Origin: an uncultured Prevotellaceae bacterium
GTDB taxonomy: Bacteria > Bacteroidota > Bacteroidia > Bacteroidales > Bacteroidaceae
Reading direction: 5' to 3'
Length of the DNA stretch: 64,000 nt
Assembly (NCBI GenBank): GCA_902790625.1
Contig: CADASP010000012.1
Coordinates: 62,001-126,000 of the forward strand
Part shown: piece after piece, positions 45,764 to 53,805 of the stretch
Position numbering within the stretch: position 1 is the stretch's first letter
Layout of the letters: each line of letters starts with the position of its first letter
Notes under the pieces: generated by a model
Seen by the model: the letters and a program-made list of their open reading frames with translations, nothing else
Told to the model about the DNA's origin: nothing
The model's database searches: none
Position numbers and translations under genes: made by a program

Positions 45764-46180
45764 ACCTCCAAAACTCGTTTATTTTCAACGAGCATACTTT
45801 TGACTGAAAATACGCGAGTTTTGAGAGGGTTTGCTAAACGGCTGAGCAAAAGAAGGTTAAGGCTGAATAGGAGAAAAATACGCTCTTCTGGCTTTCAAAA
45901 GTCAACGCCAAATTTTTATACGGCGTTGACTTTTTAAAAAATGGCGTGCTTAAAAAGACGAGAAACAGGGCGAAAAACGTAAAAATGATTGCACAAAACC
46001 GCCCCGTCTGTGCAAATTTTTGCCTTTCCACTCCCTTTTTCGCGTTTGCCGCCCTTGCCAAAAAGGCCAAAAGCGGCCAAAACCAGCCGTCCCTTATTCC
46101 AGAATGCGTTCCTCTCGTGAACTTTTTGACAGGGGAAATTTTGAACACCATTTGCCATCTAAAGCGTCAGTCGTTTGTTC
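45764..46180. repeat. Two-hairpin intergenic element, copy 2
   Basis: Hairpin 1: CCTCCAAAACTCG (45765-45777) with CGAGTTTTGAGAGG (45815-45828), followed by TTTGCTAAACGG. Hairpin 2: AAAAGTCAACGCC (45897-45909) with GGCGTTGACTTTT (45922-45934), followed by GGCGTGCTTA. Element order and flanking motifs match copy 1. The hairpin-1 stem differs at both sides in a way that keeps pairing. Confidence 0.6.
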
Positions 46181-46335
46181 TGGTGTATAGCCGAATGGGG
46201 CAAACGCTATGTCAAGATATGAAAAAGCGCAACCGTAGGATTGATAACAATGGTAAACGCATGCGTTTTGGGGTATGGGGCACAGCAAATAGAACAACCT
46301 ATTTCGTAAATGCGTGAGAAAAGCCCTTTTTTCTT

Positions 46336-46366
46336 TTGCATTTCTCTCTGTTTTTTTGTACCTTTG
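46336..46366 (+). promoter_or_regulatory. Bacteroidota promoter before the ATPase-gene remnant
   Basis: A -33 TTG (46336-46338), 20-base spacer and -7 TACCTTTG (46359-46366). The promoter appears intact although the gene behind it is broken. It may now serve the next gene. Confidence 0.65.
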
Positions 46367-46386
46367 CAGTCTAAACCGATTGCAGC

Positions 46387-46510
46387 ATGAACGACGACGT
46401 GAAACGCATCCCCTACGGCATCAGCGACTTCCGGCAGCTGAGGCGCGACAACTTCTACTATAAGACAAGACAATGTTTATAGAGCTGCTGCGCATAAATG
46501 GTTACGACAA
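46387..46510 (+). pseudogene. Remnant of an AAA-ATPase-like/PD-(D/E)XK nuclease family gene
   Basis: The first frame begins MNDDVKRIPYGISDFRQLRRDNFYY, a match to the N-terminus of the AAA-ATPase-like family (IPYGISDF then YYVDKT) common in Bacteroidota. One base is missing after YY. The expected DKTMFIELLR continues in another frame and stops at a TAG near 46508. The remaining ~450 residues of the family are absent. The next intact gene starts 25 bases later, so a deletion seems to have joined the remnant to unrelated DNA. Confidence 0.65.
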
Positions 46511-46534
46511 CTAGGTAAAAAACTACGTGATTCT

Positions 46535-47272
46535 ATGAAATTACTCCCAAATGTGCTTGTTGTAGCGAAGTGGCGCGATGGCGTGGTCAGACTACTGATG
46601 CTATGTTTGTTCTTTGCCCTGCAGATGGATGCGTTTGCGGTGGATGTAGAGACGACCGACCATCTCAATGTGTATTATCCCGAGTTCACAAAGATGGACT
46701 TGGTGTGTGGGCAGATGCCAAAGCCGACGCAGAAGGATGTGGAGTTCTGTTGCGAGGCAGCTTTCACGGGCGAGCTGCTGTTGAAGTTCGAGCACCAGAA
46801 CATTGCCGACAACCATATCTGCAATGGGGCGATGAAGAAGGGCTATCGCTGCAAGGCCAATTCTGGCGCCTTCGTCTGGGGCAAGGGCAAATGGAAGTTC
46901 ATGAGGAAAGCCAGTTTCCCCACCGAGGCTGGTGGTTGGAACATGGGCTTCTGCCAGTTGCTGATTGTCTACAATGGCAGTGCCAGGCCTATCAGTGAAA
47001 AGATGAGGCCCCGCAAGAGCATCTACAGGGCTTTGTGCGAGAAAGGTGGTCGGTTGTGCATCATCGAGGCGAAGAAAACCATGAAGTACGAGACGTTCGT
47101 GCAGCAACTGACCAACTATAAAGTAACCCATGCCCTTTATTTGGATATGGGCATGGGTTGGAACTATGCGTGGTATCGCGACGAAGCCGGGGAGGTGAAG
47201 GAAATCTTCCCAGAAAGCAAATGGGTTCCTAACTATGTGTTCAGAACCAATTGGGTCACCTTCTATCATTGA
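46535..47272 (+). CDS. Exported protein, possible phosphodiester glycosidase
   Basis: Protein of 245 residues with a basic start and a hydrophobic segment (residues ~17-35, GVVRLLMLCLFFALQMDAFA), probably a signal peptide. The C-terminal part (FCQLLIVYNGSARPISEKM, RALCEKGGRLCIIEAK, THALYLDMGMGWNYAWYR) resembles the phosphodiester glycosidase (NAGPA) domain. That family includes enzymes that remove N-acetylglucosamine from phosphodiesters. The match is by eye and moderate. No own promoter is visible; the one at 46336 may drive it. It converges with the trmH-type gene, with only 6 bases between the stops. Confidence 0.6.
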   Translation: MKLLPNVLVVAKWRDGVVRLLMLCLFFALQMDAFAVDVETTDHLNVYYPEFTKMDLVCGQMPKPTQKDVEFCCEAAFTGELLLKFEHQNIADNHICNGAMKKGYRCKANSGAFVWGKGKWKFMRKASFPTEAGGWNMGFCQLLIVYNGSARPISEKMRPRKSIYRALCEKGGRLCIIEAKKTMKYETFVQQLTNYKVTHALYLDMGMGWNYAWYRDEAGEVKEIFPESKWVPNYVFRTNWVTFYH

Positions 47273-47278
47273 CGTGAC

Positions 47279-48079
47279 TTATACCCTCAGCTCCCAAAAT
47301 GCGACGGCGGCAGCTGCTGCCACGTTGAGCGAGTCGACACCGTGGTGCATGGGGATGCGCACGGTGTAGTCGGCTTTGCTGATGGTGGAGTGGGGGAGTC
47401 CGTCGCCCTCGGTGCCCATGATGAGTGCCAGGCGGGGTTCGGCTTTCAGGCTGGGATGGTCTAAGGGCACCGATTGGTCGGTGAGCGCCATCGCTACCGT
47501 TTTGAAATCGAGCTGATGGAGCGTGCTGAGGTCGTCGACCCACGTCCACGGCACCAGAAACACGCTGCCCATGCTGACGCGCACGGCGCGGCGGTTCAGC
47601 GGGTCGCACGAGTCGGGCGTGAGCAGCACCGCGTTGATGCCCAAGGCTGCCGCTGAGCGGAAGATGGCGCCGATGTTCGTGGTGTCGCAGACGCTGTGGA
47701 TGACCACCACGCGACGGGCATCCCTGCACACTTCTTCGATGGCAGGTGGCTGGGGACGCCTCATGGCGCAGAGCACCCCGCGCGTCAGCGTGTAGCCCGT
47801 CAGATGGGCCAGCAGGTCGCGACTGCCCGTGTAGATGGGCACGTCGGCGGGCAGTTGCTCCACGATGTCCTTCGCGTCGCCGTCGATGTGGTGTCGCTCG
47901 CACAACAGCGCCACGGGCTGCATGCCAGCGCCGAGCGCTACACGTATCACCTTCGGACTCTCCACGATGAAGATGCCCTTCTCAGGCTCCACCTTGTTCC
48001 TTAGTTGTGCCTCCGTCAAGTTGCCGAATAGCTGCACCCTCGCGTCGTCCAGCGACGCTATCTCTGTCACCTCTCGCAT
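47279..48079 (-). CDS. TrmH/SpoU family RNA 2'-O-methyltransferase
   Basis: SAM-dependent methyltransferase of 266 residues acting on a tRNA or rRNA ribose. The N-terminal substrate-binding region (EKGIFIVESPKVIRVALGAG) precedes the knotted SPOUT domain. SPOUT motifs: TTNIGAIFRSAAALGINAVLL (~135), LALIMGTEGDGLPHSTI (~220) and IPMHHGVDSLNVAAAAAV near 245. The start is at MREVTEIASL; the open frame extends 14 codons upstream without conserved sequence. The target nucleotide cannot be deduced. It lies 108 bases downstream of ilvC on the same strand. Confidence 0.88.
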   Translation of the reverse strand: MREVTEIASLDDARVQLFGNLTEAQLRNKVEPEKGIFIVESPKVIRVALGAGMQPVALLCERHHIDGDAKDIVEQLPADVPIYTGSRDLLAHLTGYTLTRGVLCAMRRPQPPAIEEVCRDARRVVVIHSVCDTTNIGAIFRSAAALGINAVLLTPDSCDPLNRRAVRVSMGSVFLVPWTWVDDLSTLHQLDFKTVAMALTDQSVPLDHPSLKAEPRLALIMGTEGDGLPHSTISKADYTVRIPMHHGVDSLNVAAAAAVAFWELRV

Positions 48080-48187
48080 GTTTTTGTCACAAAGAATATC
48101 CACAAAGAACACAGAATGCACAGTGAATAACCTGAGTCTTCCGTGTCCTCTGTGGACGAGATTTGTTTTTGTCGAATGAGCGGCAGC

Positions 48188-49237
48188 TTAGTCGACACTA
48201 TTCTCCGGACGCAGCTGGCGCACCACGGCACCTGCCTGCCACATCTCCTGGTTGCGCATGGCCTCCAGTTCCTTCTCCAGTCCAGCGCGGTAGTCGGGCT
48301 TCGAGTTCGAGTCGATGCTGATCTGTGCCTCGATGCCGCTCTTCACCGAGAGGTAGAGCCACTCCATGACGGGCTTGATGGCATCGTGGAAGCGGGGTGC
48401 CCAGTCGAGGGCGCCGCGCTGGGCGGTGGTGCTGCAGTTGGCATACATCCAGTCCATGCCGCGCTCGCCGAAGAGCGGGCCAAGGCTTTGGGTGAGTTCC
48501 TCAACGGTTTCGTTGAAGGCCTCCGAAGGTGAGTGTCCGTGCTCGCGCAGCACTTCATACTGGGCCAGCAGCAATCCCTGGATGGCACCCATCAGCGAGC
48601 CACGCTCACCGGTGAGGTCGCTGGTTGCTTCGCGCTCGAACGTGGTCTTGAAGAGATAGCCAGCGCCGATGCCGATGCCGAAGGCGATGGTCTTCTCCTC
48701 GGCCTTGCCGCTGGCATCCTGATAGACGGCATACGAGCAGTTCAGACCGCGACCCTCGCAGAACATGGTGCGCAGACTGGTGCCGCTGCCCTTCGGGGCA
48801 ACGAGAATCACGTCGACATCCTTCGGTGGAACGACGCCCGTGCGGTCGCTCCAGTTGATGGCGAAGCCGTGTGAGTAGTAGAGCGTCTTGCCCGGGGTGA
48901 GGTGCTTCTTGATGGTGGGCCACACCTGTATCTGTCCGGCATCGCTGAGCAGCATGCAGAGGATGGTGCCACGCTGGGCGGCCTCTTCGATGCTGAAGAG
49001 CGTCTTGCCCGGCACCCAGCCGTCGGCCACAGCCTTTTCGAAGGTCTTGCCCTCGCGCTGGCCCACGATGACGTTGAAGCCGTTGTCGCGCAGGTTGCAA
49101 GCCTGGCCGGGGCCTTGGATGCCGTAGCCGATGACGGCGATGACCTCGTCTTTCAATACTTCGCGTGCTTTCTCAAGTGAGAACTCCTTGCTGGTGACCA
49201 CTGTCTCGATGACGCCACCAAAATTCATTTCTGCCAT
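48188..49237 (-). CDS. ilvC: Ketol-acid reductoisomerase
   Basis: NADPH-dependent enzyme of valine, leucine and isoleucine synthesis, 349 residues. The N-terminal Rossmann domain has AVIGYGIQGPGQACNLRDNG (~34). Downstream are YYSHGFAINWSD with the catalytic His, VILVAPKGSGTSLR, and the helical domain with DLTGERGSLMGAIQGLLLAQYEVL, which carries the Mg ligands. The sequence is of the class I short type found in Bacteroidota. It has its own promoter. No ilvB/ilvD is adjacent. Confidence 0.96.
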   Translation of the reverse strand: MAEMNFGGVIETVVTSKEFSLEKAREVLKDEVIAVIGYGIQGPGQACNLRDNGFNVIVGQREGKTFEKAVADGWVPGKTLFSIEEAAQRGTILCMLLSDAGQIQVWPTIKKHLTPGKTLYYSHGFAINWSDRTGVVPPKDVDVILVAPKGSGTSLRTMFCEGRGLNCSYAVYQDASGKAEEKTIAFGIGIGAGYLFKTTFEREATSDLTGERGSLMGAIQGLLLAQYEVLREHGHSPSEAFNETVEELTQSLGPLFGERGMDWMYANCSTTAQRGALDWAPRFHDAIKPVMEWLYLSVKSGIEAQISIDSNSKPDYRAGLEKELEAMRNQEMWQAGAVVRQLRPENSVD

Positions 49238-49280
49238 AATTCTTTGAATATGATTATTGAGTTGATATAATTCTGGGCCG

Positions 49281-49311
49281 CAAAGTTATCAAATTGTAAT
49301 GGAATAACCAA
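49281..49311 (-). promoter_or_regulatory. Bacteroidota promoter for ilvC
   Basis: Minus strand: -33 TTG (49309-49311), 20-base spacer, -7 TAACTTTG (49281-49288), 43 bases before the ATG. Confidence 0.7.
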
Positions 49312-49446
49312 ATGTTCTTGCGCTTTTGTTGTTGCCGCTGGCGTTTTTCTTGTCGCTTGTCAGTTGCCGCTCTTTTCTTTTATGGGTCATGCGCGGCGAA
49401 AATATAGAACGCTCCAATTTTTTGCGAACGACGCTGGTTGGATGGT

Positions 49447-50568
49447 TTATGCAAATCGCATTTCCTGTTCCCTGTGTTTATAATAGATTTTCTTCTTTTC
49501 TTTTAGGACATCAATGACCATTTGAACAACGGCTTTTGCCATGTTGCATGGTACGGCGTTGCCTATCTGCGTATACTTCATCGATTGGGAGCCATGGAAT
49601 TGATAGCCGCGTGGGAACGTCTGGATGAGGGCGGCTTCAGCAACTGTAATACGACGGAGATAGTCTGGAACATTGGTCGATTCAGGCGCTTTGGGGTTAT
49701 GAGACAGGTCTTCGAAATAAGTTTCAACCCAAGGTTTTGAATTGTTGTAGAGTTCCTCTTCGTCTATGATGGGTGTTTTATTGCCGCCCATCGACGCGGG
49801 AAGAGTGGCAGAATAACTATCAAGGCGAAGCGGACGACCAAGACCATTGAATATCATGCCCGCGTAAGGAGTCTTACGGAGTACAGGATGGTGTGCCAAT
49901 GTGATTTTGGCTTTGCAAACGTCTTGATTGTTGCCGGTTCCCGCTTTGTCAAGGGTCATTAGAACTTCACGCACCGTCTTTGCTGGCTTACCATAAGGCT
50001 TTATCATCTTTTCAAGGTCTGGTATGAGCATAGAATCGCCACGAAACCCAATGACAAAGATTCGCTCACGGGCTTGGGGAACGTCAAAGTCCTTGGCATT
50101 TAGCACCATGAAGTTCACTGAATAGCCAAGGTCGCGCATGGCTTTGATAAGGAGATTGCGAGTCCCTTCCCATTTTTGCAATGTGCCAAGTGCCTTAACG
50201 TTTTCCATAATGAAAGCGCGAGGCATCAGCATCTTCAACACTGCTATATAGCTCCAAATGAGCTGGCTGCGCTTGTCGTTAGCGTCCATTTTACCTGCTA
50301 CAGAAAAGCCTTGGCATGGTGGGCCGCCGATAACTAACGAAATGTCGTTCAACCCGTCCAGTTCCTTCATCTTTTCGTTGATGTCGCCACAGACAATGTG
50401 ATTGCCAATGTTCACTCGATAAGTCTGGCAAGCCTCCTTCATCATGTCGTTTGCCCATATCACGTTGGCACCAGCTTGGATGGCACCGATGTCCAACCCA
50501 CCTGCACCAGAGAATACCGATACGGTACGAATGTCCTTTTCGTTGTCTGCCATCATCATAGGAATCAT
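49447..50568 (-). CDS. DNA (cytosine-5)-methyltransferase, type II modification enzyme
   Basis: Methylates cytosine in a restriction site to protect host DNA. The protein has 373 residues with all main C5-methyltransferase motifs in order: I VFSGAGGLDIG (~18), IV IGGPPCQGFSVAG with the catalytic Cys (~80), VI ENVKAL (~120), VIII QARERIFVIG (~163), a target-recognition region (~200-310) including LPASMGGNKTP, and X QIGNAVPCNMA near 343. It is divergent from a restriction endonuclease gene with about 93 bases between starts. Several Met codons lie at the N-terminus (MIPMMMADNEKD), so the start is uncertain by a few residues. The DNA here has lower G+C than its neighbours, suggesting acquisition. 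Confidence 0.93.
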   Translation of the reverse strand: MIPMMMADNEKDIRTVSVFSGAGGLDIGAIQAGANVIWANDMMKEACQTYRVNIGNHIVCGDINEKMKELDGLNDISLVIGGPPCQGFSVAGKMDANDKRSQLIWSYIAVLKMLMPRAFIMENVKALGTLQKWEGTRNLLIKAMRDLGYSVNFMVLNAKDFDVPQARERIFVIGFRGDSMLIPDLEKMIKPYGKPAKTVREVLMTLDKAGTGNNQDVCKAKITLAHHPVLRKTPYAGMIFNGLGRPLRLDSYSATLPASMGGNKTPIIDEEELYNNSKPWVETYFEDLSHNPKAPESTNVPDYLRRITVAEAALIQTFPRGYQFHGSQSMKYTQIGNAVPCNMAKAVVQMVIDVLKEKKKIYYKHREQEMRFA

Positions 50569-50576
50569 TTTCGGTG

Positions 50577-50584
50577 CAAAGATA
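50577..50584 (-). promoter_or_regulatory. -7 box for the methyltransferase (TATCTTTG)
   Basis: Minus-strand TATCTTTG only 8 bases before the first ATG, suggesting a very short leader or a start at one of the later Met codons. Confidence 0.5.
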
Positions 50585-50605
50585 CTAATAATTTTGGTAA
50601 TTATG

Positions 50606-50635
50606 TTGTAAGTTGTTTCTTTTTTTGTACTTTTG
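50606..50635 (+). promoter_or_regulatory. Bacteroidota promoter for the restriction endonuclease
   Basis: A -33 TTG (50606-50608), 19-base spacer and -7 TACTTTTG (50628-50635), 26 bases before the ATG at 50662. It overlaps the control region of the divergent methyltransferase. Confidence 0.7.
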
Positions 50636-50661
50636 TAGGCAAAAACTCAGCATCACACAAT

Positions 50662-51756
50662 ATGATAGATTTCGATAAACTCCACAAGAAAGCCGCCAAG
50701 CGGAAGAATAGTTTTGTAGAGGCTCGCATAGAAAAGCCAATACACGACATCTGTCGCAATCAAAACAAAGCTCCCATCAGATATTTGATGTCAGGCATGG
50801 TAGCCAAAATTGAAAAGCCGTCAATCAATCTATACAAGCCCATTAGCGCCCTTGGTGGAGATGATGCTTATGAGGGCAGAGGCTATGATGAACGCGTAGT
50901 TGAACCATACGTGTTGAAATATCAATTGCCATGCAATGCCACTACAGCGTTTCTCACGCCATCATTTAGGAAAATCGACCGCCCTCTTGCTCGAGAGATG
51001 TTTGCTACGAGTCGACCGCCTGAGCCTTATTTTTGGATGATGGATGTTATTGCTTACGTTGAACTTTATCCACAAAAAGCAGAGTCTGTATTGCTCGAAA
51101 TTATCCGTAATCTGATTATAATAAAGGCAGAGAACGAACAGAGACTTCATGAGCAGTTGGCCAAGATTAAGGCGGGAAGCGAAATAACGATGCTTTCATC
51201 CGAGGAAATCGTCAATCTCATAGTGCAGCATATAAAATGCAAGAATTCAAGTCGTTTGCCTGTGTTGGTGGTGGCAGCAGCTTACGCATCGGTGAAAGAT
51301 TTGATTGGCGAACAAGCCAAAGACTTGCTTTCACATCAAGCTGCCGACAGGCAGACTGGGGCATTAGGCGACGTGGAGATTACGTTGCTGACCGAAGAGG
51401 ATACCATCACGTGCTATGAAATGAAAAGTAAGGCCGTATTGAAAACCGATATAGAAAAAGGCATTGAGAAGATGGGAAAGCATGGCTCTCATATAGATAA
51501 TTACATTTTCATTACGACCGAACCAATAGACCGCGAAGTGGACGAATATGCCAAAAGTCTTTACCGCGAAATGGGTACTGAAGTCGTCGTCCTTGATTGT
51601 ATTGGCTTCCTGCGGCACTTCCTTCATTTCTTCCACCGTCGTCGCATTCAGTTCCTCGACAACTATCAGGAACTTTTGCTCAAGGAACCAACAAGTTCTG
51701 TGTCTCAAGCATTGAAAGATGCTTTCCTCGCTTTGAGGGTGGCTGCTCAAGAGTAA
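50662..51756 (+). CDS. Type II restriction endonuclease, probably SacI family
   Basis: Protein of 364 residues divergent from a C5-methyltransferase. The segment GDDAYEGRGYDERVVEPYVLKYQLPCNATTAFLTPSFRKIDRPL (residues ~70-115) resembles, as I recall it, the SacI-type endonuclease family. A PD-(D/E)XK-like core is visible near 235-260: LGDVEITLLTEEDTITCYEMKSK. The frame is open further upstream, but the promoter and the ATG at 50662 set the start. If the family call is right, the site could be GAGCTC, which would fit a C5 partner enzyme. This is inference. The gene ends before a 12-bp hairpin terminator. Confidence 0.75.
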   Translation: MIDFDKLHKKAAKRKNSFVEARIEKPIHDICRNQNKAPIRYLMSGMVAKIEKPSINLYKPISALGGDDAYEGRGYDERVVEPYVLKYQLPCNATTAFLTPSFRKIDRPLAREMFATSRPPEPYFWMMDVIAYVELYPQKAESVLLEIIRNLIIIKAENEQRLHEQLAKIKAGSEITMLSSEEIVNLIVQHIKCKNSSRLPVLVVAAAYASVKDLIGEQAKDLLSHQAADRQTGALGDVEITLLTEEDTITCYEMKSKAVLKTDIEKGIEKMGKHGSHIDNYIFITTEPIDREVDEYAKSLYREMGTEVVVLDCIGFLRHFLHFFHRRRIQFLDNYQELLLKEPTSSVSQALKDAFLALRVAAQE

Positions 51757-51798
51757 TTGGTTTGTGTTTTGGCATTATTACACATTAAGGAATAATAA

Positions 51799-51834
51799 AC
51801 AAGAGGCACTCCATTGCAGGGAAGTGCCTCTTGT
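51799..51834. terminator. Hairpin between the restriction gene and purN
   Basis: ACAAGAGGCACT (51799-51810) pairs exactly with AGTGCCTCTTGT (51823-51834), followed by CTGTTTTG on the plus strand and by GTTTATTATT on the minus strand. It lies between convergent genes and is a probable bidirectional terminator. Confidence 0.75.
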
Positions 51835-51844
51835 CTGTTTTGTC

Positions 51845-52423
51845 TTATATAGTTTGAAGCACCAACTGCTCCACCACCTGGGGGAAATGCTCCATCTCCA
51901 GCACGTGCTCCTTGCTGGCAATGTCGTCGGGGGTGTCGGTGGGTTCGAGGTCTACGCTGAACTGTGCGATGATGTCGCCCTCGTCGCACTGGGGGGTCAC
52001 GTAGTGCACAGTCATGCCTGTCACTGTTTCGCCGGCAGCCTTTACGGCCTCATGCACATGATGCCCCCACATACCTTTGCCTCCAAACTTAGGCAGCAGG
52101 GCGGGGTGAAGGTTCACCATCTTGCGGGGGAAGGCATCGATGAGATAGGTGGGCACCAGCGGCAGGAAGCCAGCCAGAACCACGAAGTCGATGGCGTACT
52201 GCTGCATCAGCGGCAGCATCACTTCGGGCTTGGTCAACTCGGCCCTGGGCACCACCACGCTGGGCACCCCCAGACGGGCTGCGCGCCCCAGCACCAGCGC
52301 ATCTGACTTGTTGCACACCACCAGCACCACGCGGGCGCACTCTTTGTTGCTGAAATATTTGATTAGATTCTCGCAGTTTGAGCCGCTGCCAGAGGCAAAC
52401 ACGGCTATGTTGATGGTTTTCAT
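51845..52423 (-). CDS. purN: Phosphoribosylglycinamide formyltransferase
   Basis: Uses 10-formyl-THF to formylate GAR in purine synthesis, cytoplasmic, 192 residues. Motifs: IAVFASGSGSNCENLI at the start, FVVLAGFLPLVP (~80), VNLHPALLPKFGG with the catalytic Asn/His (~103), and YVTPQCDEGDII with the catalytic Asp (~142). It lies 42 bases downstream of lpd on the same strand. purL, the next step of the pathway, is 5 kb away on the plus strand. Confidence 0.96.
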   Translation of the reverse strand: MKTINIAVFASGSGSNCENLIKYFSNKECARVVLVVCNKSDALVLGRAARLGVPSVVVPRAELTKPEVMLPLMQQYAIDFVVLAGFLPLVPTYLIDAFPRKMVNLHPALLPKFGGKGMWGHHVHEAVKAAGETVTGMTVHYVTPQCDEGDIIAQFSVDLEPTDTPDDIASKEHVLEMEHFPQVVEQLVLQTI

Positions 52424-52465
52424 TTTTTATGTCGTAGGTTTGGTAAAGAGAATAGGGGGAAGAAG

Positions 52466-53752
52466 TCAGCTTTCGGCGGCGGCCAGCAGTATCTCGCTCA
52501 GTGTGGGGTGGATGTGCACCATGTAGCGCAGCTGCTCCACGGTGGCTCCCATGCACATCAGCACACTGGCCTCCTGCACCAGATCGGCACTGTGGGCACC
52601 AAAGGCGTGGCATCCCACGATGCGGCCAGCACCTGGCAGACTCAGCAGCTTCAGCATACCTTCCGTCTCGTTCATCGTCAGGGCCTTACCGTTGGCGCGG
52701 TGGAAGGCCTTGCGGCATTCGTAGGGTGTGCCCTCCTGCTTTAGCTGGTCTTCGCTCTTGCCCACACAGGCGGCCTCTGGCTGGGTGAAGATGGCGGCGG
52801 GGATGATATTCGACAGAGTTGCTGGGTTGAATGGGGGTAATGGGCGATTTGGGCTTTCTATATGATTAAATAGGATATGTTCCACCACCATCTTGGCTTG
52901 GGCCTCGGCAGCATGAGCCAGCATCTGACGGCCGTTCACGTCGCCGATGGCATAGATGCCTTTCACGGTGGTTTCAAAATGGTTGTCCACGTGGATGCCC
53001 GTGCGCTCGTCGTAGTCGAAACCGGCGCGTGCGAAGTCGGGCTGTATGTTGGGCTTGCGCCCGGTGGCCATCAGGATGGCGTCGGCATCGATGTCGGCCA
53101 GGCGCTCCACCGCCGTCTTCATGTGGAATTTGATGCCCCGTTTCTCCATCAGTTTGCGCAGTCGTTTGGCAATGTCGCTGTCGAGCATGGGCAGACACTC
53201 CTTCAGATACTCCGTGACGGTGACTTCGCTGCCGAAGCGCTGGAAGATGCTGGCAAACTCCATGCCGATGACACCCGCGCCGATGATGGCAAGACGGTGG
53301 GGCAGGGTGGTGGCTTGCAACAGCTCGGTGCTGGTCATCAGGCGGGGGTCGTCGATGTCGGGCAGGGGCAGCATCTTGGCACTGCTGCCCGTGGCTACGA
53401 TGATGTTGGGTGCCTGTCCGCACCATTCACCCTCAGCCGCTGTGACCACCCTCACCGTGTGGGCATCAACAAACTCGGCCTGTCCGCGCAGCAGGGTGAT
53501 GCCGGGGGCACCGAGCAGCGTCTCCACGCCATTGCGCAACTGTTGCACCACCAGTGGCTGGCGCTGCACGGCCTCTTCGAACGAAGCGCTGTGCACGTAT
53601 GTCTTCGTGGGTATGCAGCCTCGGTTGAGGCAGGTGCCGCCCACCTGGTCTTTCTCAATAATCACCACTTGCAGGCCCCGCTTGGCGGCCAGCTCGGCGG
53701 CACGGTAGCCACCAGGCCCCGCGCCGATGACAATTAAGTCAGAATTCATCAT
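52466..53752 (-). CDS. lpd: Dihydrolipoyl dehydrogenase
   Basis: FAD flavoprotein that reoxidises protein-bound dihydrolipoamide with NAD+. The protein has 428 residues from ATG 53752 (a GTG precedes it). Motifs: FAD loop IVIGAGPGGYRAAE, redox disulfide GGTCLNRGCIPTK (~38), NAD loop LAIIGAGVIGMEFA (~155), FAD segment GIYAIGDVNGR (~265) and the C-terminal catalytic His-Glu in MVHIHPTLSEIL. It is rather short compared with the usual 460-470, mainly in the first FAD part. No 2-oxoacid dehydrogenase or glycine-cleavage genes are adjacent, so its complex is unknown. Confidence 0.92.
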   Translation of the reverse strand: MMNSDLIVIGAGPGGYRAAELAAKRGLQVVIIEKDQVGGTCLNRGCIPTKTYVHSASFEEAVQRQPLVVQQLRNGVETLLGAPGITLLRGQAEFVDAHTVRVVTAAEGEWCGQAPNIIVATGSSAKMLPLPDIDDPRLMTSTELLQATTLPHRLAIIGAGVIGMEFASIFQRFGSEVTVTEYLKECLPMLDSDIAKRLRKLMEKRGIKFHMKTAVERLADIDADAILMATGRKPNIQPDFARAGFDYDERTGIHVDNHFETTVKGIYAIGDVNGRQMLAHAAEAQAKMVVEHILFNHIESPNRPLPPFNPATLSNIIPAAIFTQPEAACVGKSEDQLKQEGTPYECRKAFHRANGKALTMNETEGMLKLLSLPGAGRIVGCHAFGAHSADLVQEASVLMCMGATVEQLRYMVHIHPTLSEILLAAAES

Positions 53753-53805
53753 CACCTTTGAACTTTAAACTATAACTATATAACTTTGAACGTTGATGTC
53801 AATGG

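Larger units (their letters stand above)
45510..46386. other. Non-coding stretch holding the second two-hairpin element
   Basis: No supported gene. The cupin promoter is at the left end and a promoter for the ATPase remnant at the right end. The middle (45764-46180) is the A/T-rich hairpin element also found at 20.4-20.85 kb. I see nothing definable at 45600-45760 or 46185-46330. Confidence 0.65.
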
